From positions 1 through 28,055 of the forward strand of contig JAISXE010000082.1 of NCBI GenBank assembly GCA_031270615.1: a stretch of DNA of 28,055 nucleotides. Reading direction: 5' to 3'. Origin of the DNA: Spirochaetia bacterium. Lineage in GTDB: Bacteria > Spirochaetota > Spirochaetia > DTKZ01. A program made the translations under genes and the position numbers. Within the stretch, counting starts at the first letter, position 1; each line of letters starts with the position of its first letter. The notes under the pieces were generated by a model. It was not told the DNA's origin and did not search any database. It saw only the letters and a list, made by a program, of their open reading frames with translations. This document shows, in pieces, positions 7,798 to 15,166 of the stretch.

Positions 7798-8805
7798 TTA
7801 TTTAATTGCCTGAACGCGTTTGTAAATTTCCTCCCATTTGGGATACTTCTTGAACACAAGGGGAAGGCGTTCCATGAAGGGGGTTTTGTTGGGAGTAATG
7901 ACTTCCAGCCCCGCCGCCTTGAACTGGTCAACGCATTCCTTTTCGGCGGCTTCATAGCCCTGCTCAATGGTTTTCGAGGCAACCCAGAAAGCCTCTTCCA
8001 CAAGTTTTTTGTCGCCCGCGGAAAGGCTGTTGTACTTTTTGTCGGACATGATCCACGTTCCGATAGCAAGCATGTGGTCCGTCAGAATAAGGTATTTTGT
8101 GACTTCGTGGAAATTGTTTACCCTGATTTGCTGCAAGGGGTTTTCCGTTCCCTTTACCACTCCCGTCTTGATGGCCATGTACACATCGTTGATGCCGAGG
8201 GGGACCCCCGTGGTATTCAGGACGGTTGCCGCTTCCGGGTAGGGGGCAAAATTCACCACCCGCATGTTCTTGCCATTAAACTCCTGGGGGGAGGCGGCCT
8301 TGTCGGTAAAGACAACTTCCCGGAACCCGTAGTGGTAGCTGGAAATGATTTTGCTGTTCATGGCTTTTTCCAGCCCGGCGACGATTTCCTTGTAAACATC
8401 CGAGCCGATAAATTTGCGCCAGTGGCCATAGTCGCGGAACAAATACGGCCCCTGAAGGGCGCCGGCCGGCTCGTAGTAATCGCTGGAAAAACTGTGGTTA
8501 AACACATCCAGGGTTCCCATGGTTACGGCCTGGACGCTGTTGAGCTGTTCCCCGTAGGTGCCGTTTGGATAGATTTCAAACGTGATGCGGCCGTTTGTCT
8601 TTTCCTTTAGGTATTTTTCCGCCTCAAGGATTCCAAGATGGTAGGGGTCTTTTTCTGGAAACATGTGCGCCACCGTAATCTTGACCGCGGCATCCCCGGC
8701 CTGCGGAGCAGCCGGGGCCGCCTCGCCGGATCCTCCCGCAAAGGCGGAAAATCCCGCCCACATCAGCAGACACAGACCCAAAACAGCAATCCTCTTCATT
8801 TTCAT
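7798..8805 (-). CDS. dctP: TRAP transporter solute-binding protein
   Basis: A 335-residue periplasmic binding protein of the DctP family and first gene of the operon. It has a signal peptide (MKMKRIAVLGLCLLMWAGFS, then AFAGGSGE) with no lipobox, so cleavage after AFA is likely, followed by an Ala/Pro linker. Family features are the VAHMFPEKDPYHLG start of the mature domain, GKNMRVVNF with R182 as the candidate carboxylate-binding arginine, and the TGVVKGTENPL segment. GGAGG lies upstream of ATG 8805. The ligand is probably a C4-dicarboxylate, sugar acid or keto acid; sequence alone does not decide it. Confidence 0.93.
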   Translation of the reverse strand: MKMKRIAVLGLCLLMWAGFSAFAGGSGEAAPAAPQAGDAAVKITVAHMFPEKDPYHLGILEAEKYLKEKTNGRITFEIYPNGTYGEQLNSVQAVTMGTLDVFNHSFSSDYYEPAGALQGPYLFRDYGHWRKFIGSDVYKEIVAGLEKAMNSKIISSYHYGFREVVFTDKAASPQEFNGKNMRVVNFAPYPEAATVLNTTGVPLGINDVYMAIKTGVVKGTENPLQQIRVNNFHEVTKYLILTDHMLAIGTWIMSDKKYNSLSAGDKKLVEEAFWVASKTIEQGYEAAEKECVDQFKAAGLEVITPNKTPFMERLPLVFKKYPKWEEIYKRVQAIK

Positions 8806-8901
8806 CCTTTTCCTCCTTAAAATATTTGCATTTGCGTGACCCGCAAATTTTTGACGACTCCCGGGGAAAACCGCCTTGCGGCGCTTGCCCTTGCTTGTCT
8901 G

Positions 8902-8914
8902 TTGGACTTACCAA
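8902..8914. promoter_or_regulatory. GntR/FCD-type operator candidate
   Basis: TTGGACTTACCAA is a TTGG-N5-CCAA dyad, one base off the TTGGT-N3-ACCAA pattern typical of FadR-subfamily operators. It lies 13 bases downstream of the TRAP promoter -10 box, so bound repressor would block initiation or early elongation. The cognate regulator is probably the FadR-like protein encoded at the end of this operon. Confidence 0.5.
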
Positions 8915-8927
8915 TAAACCATAGAGC

Positions 8928-8956
8928 AGTTTAGTACGGGCGTCTGTTTCTGTCAA
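8928..8956 (-). promoter_or_regulatory. Sigma70-like promoter of the TRAP operon
   Basis: Minus strand: perfect -35 TTGACA (8951-8956), 17-base spacer, -10 TAAACT (8928-8933). The start point would be near 8921, giving a leader of about 115 bases before dctP that includes the operator candidate. Confidence 0.75.
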
Positions 8957-9028
8957 CTTTTTTTTAAAGCCTCGGCTCAGAACCAGGCGAGGTTGTTCCA
9001 AAACCCAAGAAGCCCGTGGGGCGCAAGG

Positions 9029-9208
9029 GGCTGGTCGCAATTTTCTTTCAGGCCGTACAAGCAGGCCGTGGGCGTAGCCCCGCGTTGGTAGCGCAAAACG
9101 GCCTGCCGCCCATGCAACCTGGCTGGTCGCAATCCTCTTTAAGGCCGTACAAGCAGGCCGTGGGCGAAGCCCCGTGTTGGTAAAGCAAAACGGCCTGCCG
9201 CCCATGCG
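9029..9208. repeat. Tandem repeat, two copies of a 92-bp unit
   Basis: Copy 1 (9029-9120) and copy 2 (from 9121) both begin GGCTGGTCGCAAT and share most of the rest. Each contains an inverted pair GCAGGCCGT/ACGGCCTGC that could fold into a stem with a smaller GGGC-GCCC hairpin inside. Differences between copies are scattered single bases. No reading frame seems to be selected. The block runs directly into the two-hairpin repeat that follows. Confidence 0.8.
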
Positions 9209-9303
9209 CAAGGGATTGAAGCGGAAATCCCGCAAGCCCCGCAGGGGCTGAGGAATTGCAGCGGAAAGCCCGGTTTGCGGCGTAAAACGCCGCAAATGCG
9301 CCA
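9206..9303 (+). repeat. Two-hairpin intergenic repeat, copy b
   Basis: Same orientation as copy a. The core GGGATTGAAGCGGAAATCC is followed by hairpin AGCCCC-GCA-GGGGCT (9235-9249), then core AATTGCAGCGGAAAGCCCGG, then hairpin TTTGCGGCGT-AAA-ACGCCGCAAA (9274-9296) and TGCGCC. The hairpin sequences differ from copy a while the cores match. The remaining interval to 9472 holds no gene that I can support. Confidence 0.75.
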
Positions 9304-9472
9304 AAATTCTGAATTGAAGTAAAACTATGGGTTTGGGGGAAAGCTCTCATGCCAGCCTCATGTATAGGAGTAACCGCGCCGCGTCCGCCGCCCTGAAGCT
9401 CCTGCCGCGATTCGCCTTGTGGTTTTCAGCATAACAGCAGGACGCGGGGAATGGAAGGCGCCCCAGTCCCCC

Positions 9473-11800
9473 TTATCTTCCCCGCCGTTTGACAAGCTCA
9501 AGGGTTTGCTTCGCGTTCGCGTTGTTCGGGTCAAGTTTGAGGGCCTGCTCGCAGTCGGCGATGGCTTTAGCGTAGTCGCCCTGTGCGTAATGCATATAAC
9601 CGCGGTTACTGAAAGCCATTGAGTTGTCCGGGGCAAGTTTGAGGGCCTGGTTAAGATCGGCAATGGCCCGCCCATAGTCCTCTTTGGCGCCATAGGCCGC
9701 TCCGCGATCGGTAAAAGCCGCCGCGTTATTCAGGTCAAGGTTGATAACCGCGGTAAAGTCGGCTATGGCCTGATCATAGTCGCCCTTACGGAAACATGCC
9801 TGGCCGCGGTAGGCAAGGGCCTCCACGTTATTCGGATCACGTTTTATGGCCTGGCTGTAATTGGCAATGGCCTGCCCGTAGTCCCATTTGCGCGCATAGG
9901 CCGTGCCGCGGCCTATAAAGGCCTGCACGTTGTTTGGGTCAAGTTTGATGACCTGGTTGTAATCGTCAATGGCGCGCTCGTAGGCAAATGTGTACAAATA
10001 CACCGTGCCGCGGTCGCTCAAAGCCTCCACGTTATTCGGATCAAGTTTTATGGCCTGGCTTAAATCGGGTATGGCACGCGCGTAATCGCCTTTGGCGGCA
10101 TACACCACGCCGCGGCCGTGAAAAGCCTGCGCGGAATCCGGGTCAAGTTTTATGGCCTGGTTAAAGTCGGCAAGGGCTTTGCCGGAGTCGCCTGTGCGAA
10201 AATACGCCACGCCGCGGTTAGAAAAAGCCCCGGCGTAATCCGGATCAAGTCTTATGGCCTGGTTAAAGTCGGCCATAGCATGCTCATAGTCGCCTTTGGC
10301 GGCATACGCCGCGCCGCGACCGACAAAAGCCTGAACGTTCTCCGGGTCAAGTTTTATGGCCTGGTTAAAGTCGGCAAGGGCTTTGCCGTAGTCGCCTGTG
10401 CGCACATACGCCTCGCCGCGGTTGGAAAAAGCCGGAACGTAATCCGTATCAAGTTTGATGGCCTGGCTTAAATCGGGTATGGCACGCTCGTAATCGCCTT
10501 TGGCGGCATACGCCGCGCCGCGGTTGTAAAAAGCCTGCACGGAATCCGGGGCACGTTTTATGGCCTGGTCCAAATCGGCAAGGGCTTTGCCGTAGTCGCC
10601 TGTGCGCACATACGCCGCGCCGCGGTTAGAAAAAGCCACGGCGTCATCCGGGGCAAGTTTTATGGCCTGGTCCAAATCGGCAAGGGCTTTGCCGTAGTCG
10701 CGGTTGGCCAGGTACATGGCAGCGCGGTTGGAAAAAACCCCGGCGTCATCCGGGTCAAGTTTTATGGCCTGGGTAAAATTGGCAAGGGCCTGTTCGGTAT
10801 CGCCTTTGGCGTAATAGGTAAAGCCGCGGACGCTAAAAGCCGCAACGCTTTCCGGGTCAAGTTTAAGGGCATGGTTTAAATCGGCAAGGGCTTTGTCGTA
10901 GTCGCCTGTGGCGTGATACGAGGTGCCGCGGTTAATAAAGGCCCGCGCGTCATCCGGGTCAAGCCTGATGGCCTGGGTAAAGTCGTCTATGGCGCGCCCG
11001 TGCACCGGCAGCTTCCGCCCTGCGGTCTTTTGGGTCATATCGAAAAAAGTCCCGATGCCGCTGAAATTTTCGTCAATGCTGGTAACATAAGACACGCTGG
11101 CGACCAGGGCCCTGCCGCGCAGCATGTAGGCGGCACGCGAATCCGGGTCAAGGCTGATGGCCTGGGTAAAATCCTCTATGGCCGCCCCGTATTCGCGCCG
11201 GGAGGCGAAGCGTATGCCCCGGTCAAGGAAGATTCCGGCTGTTTTCGGATTTTCCTGCGCGGCCTCGTAAACGGCTGCCGAGGCAAGCGGCGCGCTGTCC
11301 CGCAGGGCCGCGGCCATGTCCCGCATTTCCTGGTCGCCCCGCACGTCAAGCCGCGTGGAACTGGCATGCACTGCGGTTTTGATATTGATGGAACTGACCC
11401 GGCAGCGGTAGCGGCTGCCCGCGTTGACAAGCTGGCCGGTAATGACAAACTCCGCGCCCGCGAACTTGCCCACGGACAGGGCGGTCTCGTCGCTGACAAG
11501 GCCGGACATCTGGAAGCGCAGCTCCTTGAAAATATAGGGCAGGTTCCTGCGGTCCGCCACTTCCAGGCCGCCGTCCACCAGCGCCCCGGCAAGCTCGTCC
11601 ATGATGTAGGCGGAAAGGCCCTCGGATTCGGACTCGAAGGCCACGATTGCCACCCGCGTTCCCGGGGAAAGCCTTCCGGCAATCTCCGCCGCCGCGCGCT
11701 CTATGGCCTGGTCAAGATTCAGGGAAGCCCCCTGGTCCCGGGAGTCTGTGGCACAGGAAACAAACAGAACAAGACAAACCAGCGTTTTCAAGATTTTCAT
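9473..11800 (-). CDS. Large TPR-repeat lipoprotein with N-terminal CsgG/LpoB-like domain
   Basis: A 775-residue protein. The signal peptide ends in LFVSC (Cys16), so it is probably a lipoprotein facing the periplasm. Residues of about 30-170 look like the small alpha/beta domain of CsgG/LpoB/FlgT-type proteins (TRVAIVAFESESEGLSAYIMDELAGAL, then GAEFVITGQLVNAG); this assignment is tentative. From about residue 185 to the end there are 16 tetratricopeptide repeats with the NRG-AY---GDY-KA-ADF-QAIKLDPD pattern. The second is split by an insert of about 25 residues, and the array closes with a short capping helix. Repeats 6 to 11 alternate between an RTGD--KALAD type and an AAKGDY type, implying expansion by pairs. 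GGGGAGGT precedes the ATG. It follows the GH57 gene by 38 bases and may be cotranscribed with it. TPRs mediate protein contacts; the partner is unknown. Confidence 0.85.
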   Translation of the reverse strand: MKILKTLVCLVLFVSCATDSRDQGASLNLDQAIERAAAEIAGRLSPGTRVAIVAFESESEGLSAYIMDELAGALVDGGLEVADRRNLPYIFKELRFQMSGLVSDETALSVGKFAGAEFVITGQLVNAGSRYRCRVSSINIKTAVHASSTRLDVRGDQEMRDMAAALRDSAPLASAAVYEAAQENPKTAGIFLDRGIRFASRREYGAAIEDFTQAISLDPDSRAAYMLRGRALVASVSYVTSIDENFSGIGTFFDMTQKTAGRKLPVHGRAIDDFTQAIRLDPDDARAFINRGTSYHATGDYDKALADLNHALKLDPESVAAFSVRGFTYYAKGDTEQALANFTQAIKLDPDDAGVFSNRAAMYLANRDYGKALADLDQAIKLAPDDAVAFSNRGAAYVRTGDYGKALADLDQAIKRAPDSVQAFYNRGAAYAAKGDYERAIPDLSQAIKLDTDYVPAFSNRGEAYVRTGDYGKALADFNQAIKLDPENVQAFVGRGAAYAAKGDYEHAMADFNQAIRLDPDYAGAFSNRGVAYFRTGDSGKALADFNQAIKLDPDSAQAFHGRGVVYAAKGDYARAIPDLSQAIKLDPNNVEALSDRGTVYLYTFAYERAIDDYNQVIKLDPNNVQAFIGRGTAYARKWDYGQAIANYSQAIKRDPNNVEALAYRGQACFRKGDYDQAIADFTAVINLDLNNAAAFTDRGAAYGAKEDYGRAIADLNQALKLAPDNSMAFSNRGYMHYAQGDYAKAIADCEQALKLDPNNANAKQTLELVKRRGR

Positions 11801-11838
11801 TTCTTACCTCCCCAACGCCACCCCGGCACACCCCGGCC

Positions 11839-13413
11839 TTATTCCTGGAACATCCGGTAATCCATCTCGGGGAAAATGTTGTTCAGCTTTTCAAACGCGG
11901 TAAGCCATTCCGTGCTTACCGTGCCGGAACTCATGGAATCGTAGATCCGCGTGAAATTCGACAGGTGTTCCGTGATGCGCCGCACGGCATAGGGCACGGT
12001 GGTCCCCGCGTGCATGATGAAGGGCCAGTCCGAGGCCTGGCTTAAAAGCACCTCCCGGGCCGCGTGGTTCAGCGCCCTTTCCCGAAGGCCCCTCTCGTCG
12101 GGGTAGCGGCGCGCAAGCTCGCCCATGCGCTCGACGGCTTTGTGGATGTGGCGGTAGATCCAGTCGTTGGAGCCGTCCAGCCACACCTCGGAGTACCCCT
12201 TGTTCCCCCAGCTTGAAAAGACGGGCTGGGCCGTCTGGCCGGAGGGATACTTCGCAAGGTACTCCTGGGGGAAAACCATTTTGATGTCCCTGGTTTCGGC
12301 AAGTTTCCGGCACAGGGTCTCGATCCACTCAGGGCCCTCGAACCACCAGTGCCCGAAAAGTTCCGCGTCATAGGGCGAGACGATGATCGGGGGCCGATCC
12401 AGCTTCCCGCAGAGCCTCTGCATCTGCAAAAGCCTGCTGTAAATAAAATTGTCGGCGTGCTCGGCGATTTTCTTCTTTGCCGCGGCTATATCGTAGGGCG
12501 CTTTCTGGTCGGTCTGCCCGGTGATGGCGTAATACTTAAAACCCGTGGCCCCCCGTCCCGCGCGGAGATAGGGCGAAACATAATCCAGCGGCAGGTCGAA
12601 TCCAATATCGCGGTAAAAATCCCTGTAGGAAAAATCCCCAGGGTAACCATCCCTGGCCGACCACAGGGCGTGCGCCGAGGCGGTATCCCGCGCGAAGGCC
12701 GCAAGCCCGTTGGGACAGAACACCGGCGCGAAGGTCCCGCGCCGGGGGCCTTCGGGAATAAAAAGGACAGCCGGGGCGGCGGCAAAAAAGTAGTTTATCC
12801 CCGCCTCCTTCAGGATATTCTCCAGCCCCGGATAGTAGCCCAGCTCCGGCAGGAAAAAACCCTTCGGCGTCTTGCCGAAAACCCTACAGTGCGACTGCAC
12901 CGCGGCCCGGACCTGGGTACGGACATTCTCAGGATACATCTCATACAAAGGCAAAAACGCGTGCGTCGCCGCCGTGGTAATAAGCTCCAGATGCCCCTTC
13001 TGCATGAAAAACATGAAACCCCGCAGGATCTTTTTCCCGTACACCTCGGTAAAATCCCTCTTCGCGGCCTCGTACAAATCGCGGTACATCAGCGCCAGGG
13101 GGTGGAACCTCGCGTCCCCCCCGGTGCGCCTTACTTCCCTGTCGGCAAGCTCAAGAAGCCTGTCAACATGCCGCACATAGCGGTCCTGCAAAAGCTCGTC
13201 CTCAAGCATCGCGGCAAGGGAAGGCGAAACCGAAAGGGTAAACTTGAAAGGGATGCCGTCCTTTTCCAGCCTGGTAAAAACGCGCAGGAGCGGCAGGTAG
13301 GTTTCGGAAATAGCCTCGTAGAGCCACAGCTCTTCCAGAAGATTCTCATTTTCGGGGTGCCGCACGAAAGGCAGATGCGCGTGCAAAACAAAGGCGAGAT
13401 ACCCTTTTTCCAT
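11839..13413 (-). CDS. GH57 family 1,4-alpha-glucan branching enzyme (DUF1957 C-terminal domain)
   Basis: A 524-residue cytoplasmic enzyme expected to cut an alpha-1,4 glucan and reattach it as an alpha-1,6 branch, making glycogen-like polymer. The N-terminal (beta/alpha)7 barrel opens with YLAFVLHAHLPFVRHPE. E190 in GFFLPELGYY is the expected nucleophile and D349 in SPYDAELFGHWWFEGPEW the acid/base, close to the positions known for the Thermococcus enzyme (E183, D354). The C-terminal helical domain has the DUF1957 signature around SQASDWPFIMHAGT. ATG 13413 is preferred: the protein then begins MEKGYLAFVL, while the upstream ATG at 13449 would overlap the previous gene by 23 bases. It lies 13 bases after the DUF4912 gene. 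Confidence 0.9.
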   Translation of the reverse strand: MEKGYLAFVLHAHLPFVRHPENENLLEELWLYEAISETYLPLLRVFTRLEKDGIPFKFTLSVSPSLAAMLEDELLQDRYVRHVDRLLELADREVRRTGGDARFHPLALMYRDLYEAAKRDFTEVYGKKILRGFMFFMQKGHLELITTAATHAFLPLYEMYPENVRTQVRAAVQSHCRVFGKTPKGFFLPELGYYPGLENILKEAGINYFFAAAPAVLFIPEGPRRGTFAPVFCPNGLAAFARDTASAHALWSARDGYPGDFSYRDFYRDIGFDLPLDYVSPYLRAGRGATGFKYYAITGQTDQKAPYDIAAAKKKIAEHADNFIYSRLLQMQRLCGKLDRPPIIVSPYDAELFGHWWFEGPEWIETLCRKLAETRDIKMVFPQEYLAKYPSGQTAQPVFSSWGNKGYSEVWLDGSNDWIYRHIHKAVERMGELARRYPDERGLRERALNHAAREVLLSQASDWPFIMHAGTTVPYAVRRITEHLSNFTRIYDSMSSGTVSTEWLTAFEKLNNIFPEMDYRMFQE

Positions 13414-13426
13414 GGTCAGCCTATCC

Positions 13427-14215
13427 TCACTTTCCCCTGCCGCGCTCAAGAAAGTGCTCTGTTTCCGGGGAGCTGATTCTTTGCGGTATGGATTTCAGCG
13501 GCCCCGGAAAGGCCCCTTCTTCCGGTTGGGCGACATCGAGCTTTTGCGCCTCGGACAAGGCCGCCATGTCATTCTGCAGCAGGCCCTCCAGGGATTTTAC
13601 AGCCGGAACGCAGACGATGTTGGACCCGACAAGCTGTTTCTCCCAAGTCTTTCCCTGCAAAACCAGGGCCGCGCAGTAAAAAGCGTCCTGCTGCGGAATC
13701 GTGATATAGCGGCTTGAATCGCCCGCATCGATGGGAATGTCAAAAGAATCAAGAACAACCGGCGAGGCGGCCGCCCTGGGGGAGCGCGGCCTTTTTACCC
13801 GCAGAACGCGCAGAACAACATTGTCCGCCTCATGCTCTTTCTTGACCGACTTCAGCGTCCCGCCCTTGACATCCCAGTACGCGAAAGCCCAAAAAGGATC
13901 GCGCAGCATAAGCACGATCCGCATATCGTTGTAACGTTCCGGGAGGCGGAAGTTCCCCCCGCCGCCGCCCTCCGCGAACTCCTCGAAGTAGGAAAGATCG
14001 TATTTCTTTCTCTGAAGGCGCACCGAATCATTGTCCTGCGAGTCAAGCTCCTCGAATTTGTCTTCCAGAAATTCCAGAAGAAGGTCAATAAGAAGAACCC
14101 TTTCCACCTCGCGGGGAACCTCGATCCCCTCTTTCTTCGCCAACGCCCTCAAAGCGCCGTCAGAAAAAGTCCCAAGCCGCTCCCTCAGTGTGGTGATCTC
14201 CGCCGTCGAACTCAT
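13427..14215 (-). CDS. DUF4912 domain protein
   Basis: A 262-residue soluble protein. The N-terminal 60 residues are helical and charged, with a short SAP-like pattern (LRALAKKEGIEVPREVERVLLIDLLLEFLE). A Gly-rich linker (FAEGGGGGNFRLPERYND) leads into the DUF4912 domain, whose signature is IVLMLRDPFWAFAYWDV at about residues 100-116. A basic Pro/Ser loop and a tail of low complexity follow. The function is not established; domain neighbours and this operon place it with glycogen metabolism, perhaps as a carbohydrate-binding or scaffold partner of the branching enzyme (inference). The start at 14215 sits only nine bases from a near-consensus -10 box, leaving room for at most a weak GGGA ribosome site. 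Confidence 0.8.
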   Translation of the reverse strand: MSSTAEITTLRERLGTFSDGALRALAKKEGIEVPREVERVLLIDLLLEFLEDKFEELDSQDNDSVRLQRKKYDLSYFEEFAEGGGGGNFRLPERYNDMRIVLMLRDPFWAFAYWDVKGGTLKSVKKEHEADNVVLRVLRVKRPRSPRAAASPVVLDSFDIPIDAGDSSRYITIPQQDAFYCAALVLQGKTWEKQLVGSNIVCVPAVKSLEGLLQNDMAALSEAQKLDVAQPEEGAFPGPLKSIPQRISSPETEHFLERGRGK

Positions 14216-14223
14216 ATCCCGCT

Positions 14224-14252
14224 ATACTAGGCAAACCGCCCTCCCCTGTCAA
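14224..14252 (-). promoter_or_regulatory. Promoter giving a near-leaderless transcript for the DUF4912-GH57 operon
   Basis: Minus strand: -35 TTGACA (14247-14252), 17-base spacer, -10 TAGTAT (14224-14229). Only eight bases separate the -10 from the ATG at 14215. Initiation at the usual distance would start the RNA zero to three bases before the start codon. Confidence 0.7.
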
Positions 14253-14340
14253 GTAGGCGCCCTTCTCCGGGGCGCGGTTGGCTTTTCAGTGCATTTTTTT
14301 GGGGGAAGCCTCCCACTGTCAACACGTCAAGAAAAAGATG

Positions 14341-14440
14341 TGCGCCTTTTTGGCGCTCCCGCGCCAAAAACCGGGCTTTCCGCTCCAATTCCTCAGCCCC
14401 TTGCGGGGCTTGCGGGATTTCCGCTACAATCCCTGGCGCC
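14341..14440 (-). repeat. Two-hairpin intergenic repeat, copy c
   Basis: Opposite orientation to copies a and b. Reading along +: TGCGCC, hairpin TTTTTGGCGC-TCCC-GCGCCAAAAA (14347-14370), core CCGGGCTTTCCGCTCCAATT, hairpin AGCCCC-TTGC-GGGGCT (14395-14410), core GGGATTTCCGCTACAATCCC. The upstream stretch GGTTGGCTTTTCAGTGCATT (14277-14296) also resembles the left flank of copy d, so the element may be longer than its two hairpins. The rest of the gap up to 14610 is GC-rich with small hairpins and no gene. Confidence 0.75.
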
Positions 14441-14610
14441 CCACGGGCTGACCTATGCCTTAACCTGTTGGCGGTGGGAATCCTCCCCCTTGCGGGGACT
14501 TCCGCCCCCGCAACGCAGCGTTCCAATTTGGAGATCCCCTCCCCGCGTTTTTGTTTCAGGCTTTGATATACCCCCCTGGCTGAATAGTTACAAATAATTC
14601 AAAAAACCAC

Positions 14611-14639
14611 TTGCCGAAAAAAAATTTTTGCAGTATTAT
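14611..14639 (+). promoter_or_regulatory. Promoter of the perR-rubrerythrin operon
   Basis: -35 TTGCCG (14611-14616), 17-base A/T-rich spacer, -10 TATTAT (14634-14639). The start point is expected near 14646, inside the operator described next, leaving a leader of about 60 bases. Confidence 0.6.
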
Positions 14640-14664
14640 AAATATGATAATAATAACTATTATT
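14636..14664. promoter_or_regulatory. Overlapping PerR-box and Fur-box-like operators
   Basis: TTATAAATATGATAA (14636-14650) matches the PerR box TTATAAT-N-ATTATAA at 12 of 14 fixed positions. Starting inside it, GATAATAATAACTATTATT (14646-14664) matches the 19-base Fur consensus at about 15 positions and holds a perfect 7-base dyad AATAATA/TATTATT. Both cover the -10 box and transcription start, so a bound Fur-family protein would block transcription. Confidence 0.65.
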
Positions 14665-14707
14665 GTTTTAAGTTATTTTAGTCGTTCTTGAAGTTTTGGA
14701 GATATGT

Positions 14708-15115
14708 ATGGCGGTTACAAAAAAGCACAGCAAAAAGCGTGACGCGATTTTGCGGGAAATGCTGGCCACGACCCGGCATCCGGGCGCGCAGTGGGTGCAT
14801 GAAAGGCTTAAAGCGCGTATCCCCGATTTGTCGCTGGGCACGGTTTACCGTAATATCGGGCTGTTTGTGCAGGAAGGGCTGCTGCGGCCGCTGGGCGTCA
14901 TAAACGGCGAGGAAAGGTTTGACGCCCATGTGGAGCCGCACCCCCACCGCGTATGCATCTCCTGCGGGCGCATCGAGGATGTCCCCTGCCCGAATGAGGC
15001 GCTTTTGAAACGCCTGCACGGGAAAAATGCCGGCGGGCCGGGAGGCTTCCAGATTGATTTCCGAAAGACCGTTTTTTACGGGGTCTGTCCCCACTGTTCG
15101 GATCAAGGCACATAG
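14708..15115 (+). CDS. perR: Fur-family peroxide-responsive repressor, PerR type
   Basis: A 135-residue metalloregulator with an N-terminal winged helix (about residues 1-70, with GTVYRNIGLFVQEGLL as the recognition part) and a C-terminal dimer domain. The full PerR metal set can be aligned with the Bacillus protein: H24, D72, H78, H80 and D91 for the regulatory iron/manganese site, and C83, C86 plus the C-terminal CPHC pair for structural zinc. The aspartate at D72 and the downstream rubrerythrin favour PerR over Fur or Zur. ATG 14708 follows GGAG by six bases; an in-frame TTG at 14696 is less likely. Its promoter carries a matching operator, so it is probably autoregulated. It is 51 bases from the rubrerythrin gene. 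Confidence 0.85.
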   Translation: MAVTKKHSKKRDAILREMLATTRHPGAQWVHERLKARIPDLSLGTVYRNIGLFVQEGLLRPLGVINGEERFDAHVEPHPHRVCISCGRIEDVPCPNEALLKRLHGKNAGGPGGFQIDFRKTVFYGVCPHCSDQGT

Positions 15116-15166
15116 CGGCCACGGCCGTTATAAATAAAACACTTTTTTGATATGGAGGTATCAAGT

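Noticed and set aside
8624..9304. A 226-codon minus-strand frame upstream of dctP
   Set aside because: It runs through the tandem repeat, the TRAP promoter and the dctP start in another frame. The apparent protein is translated repeat.
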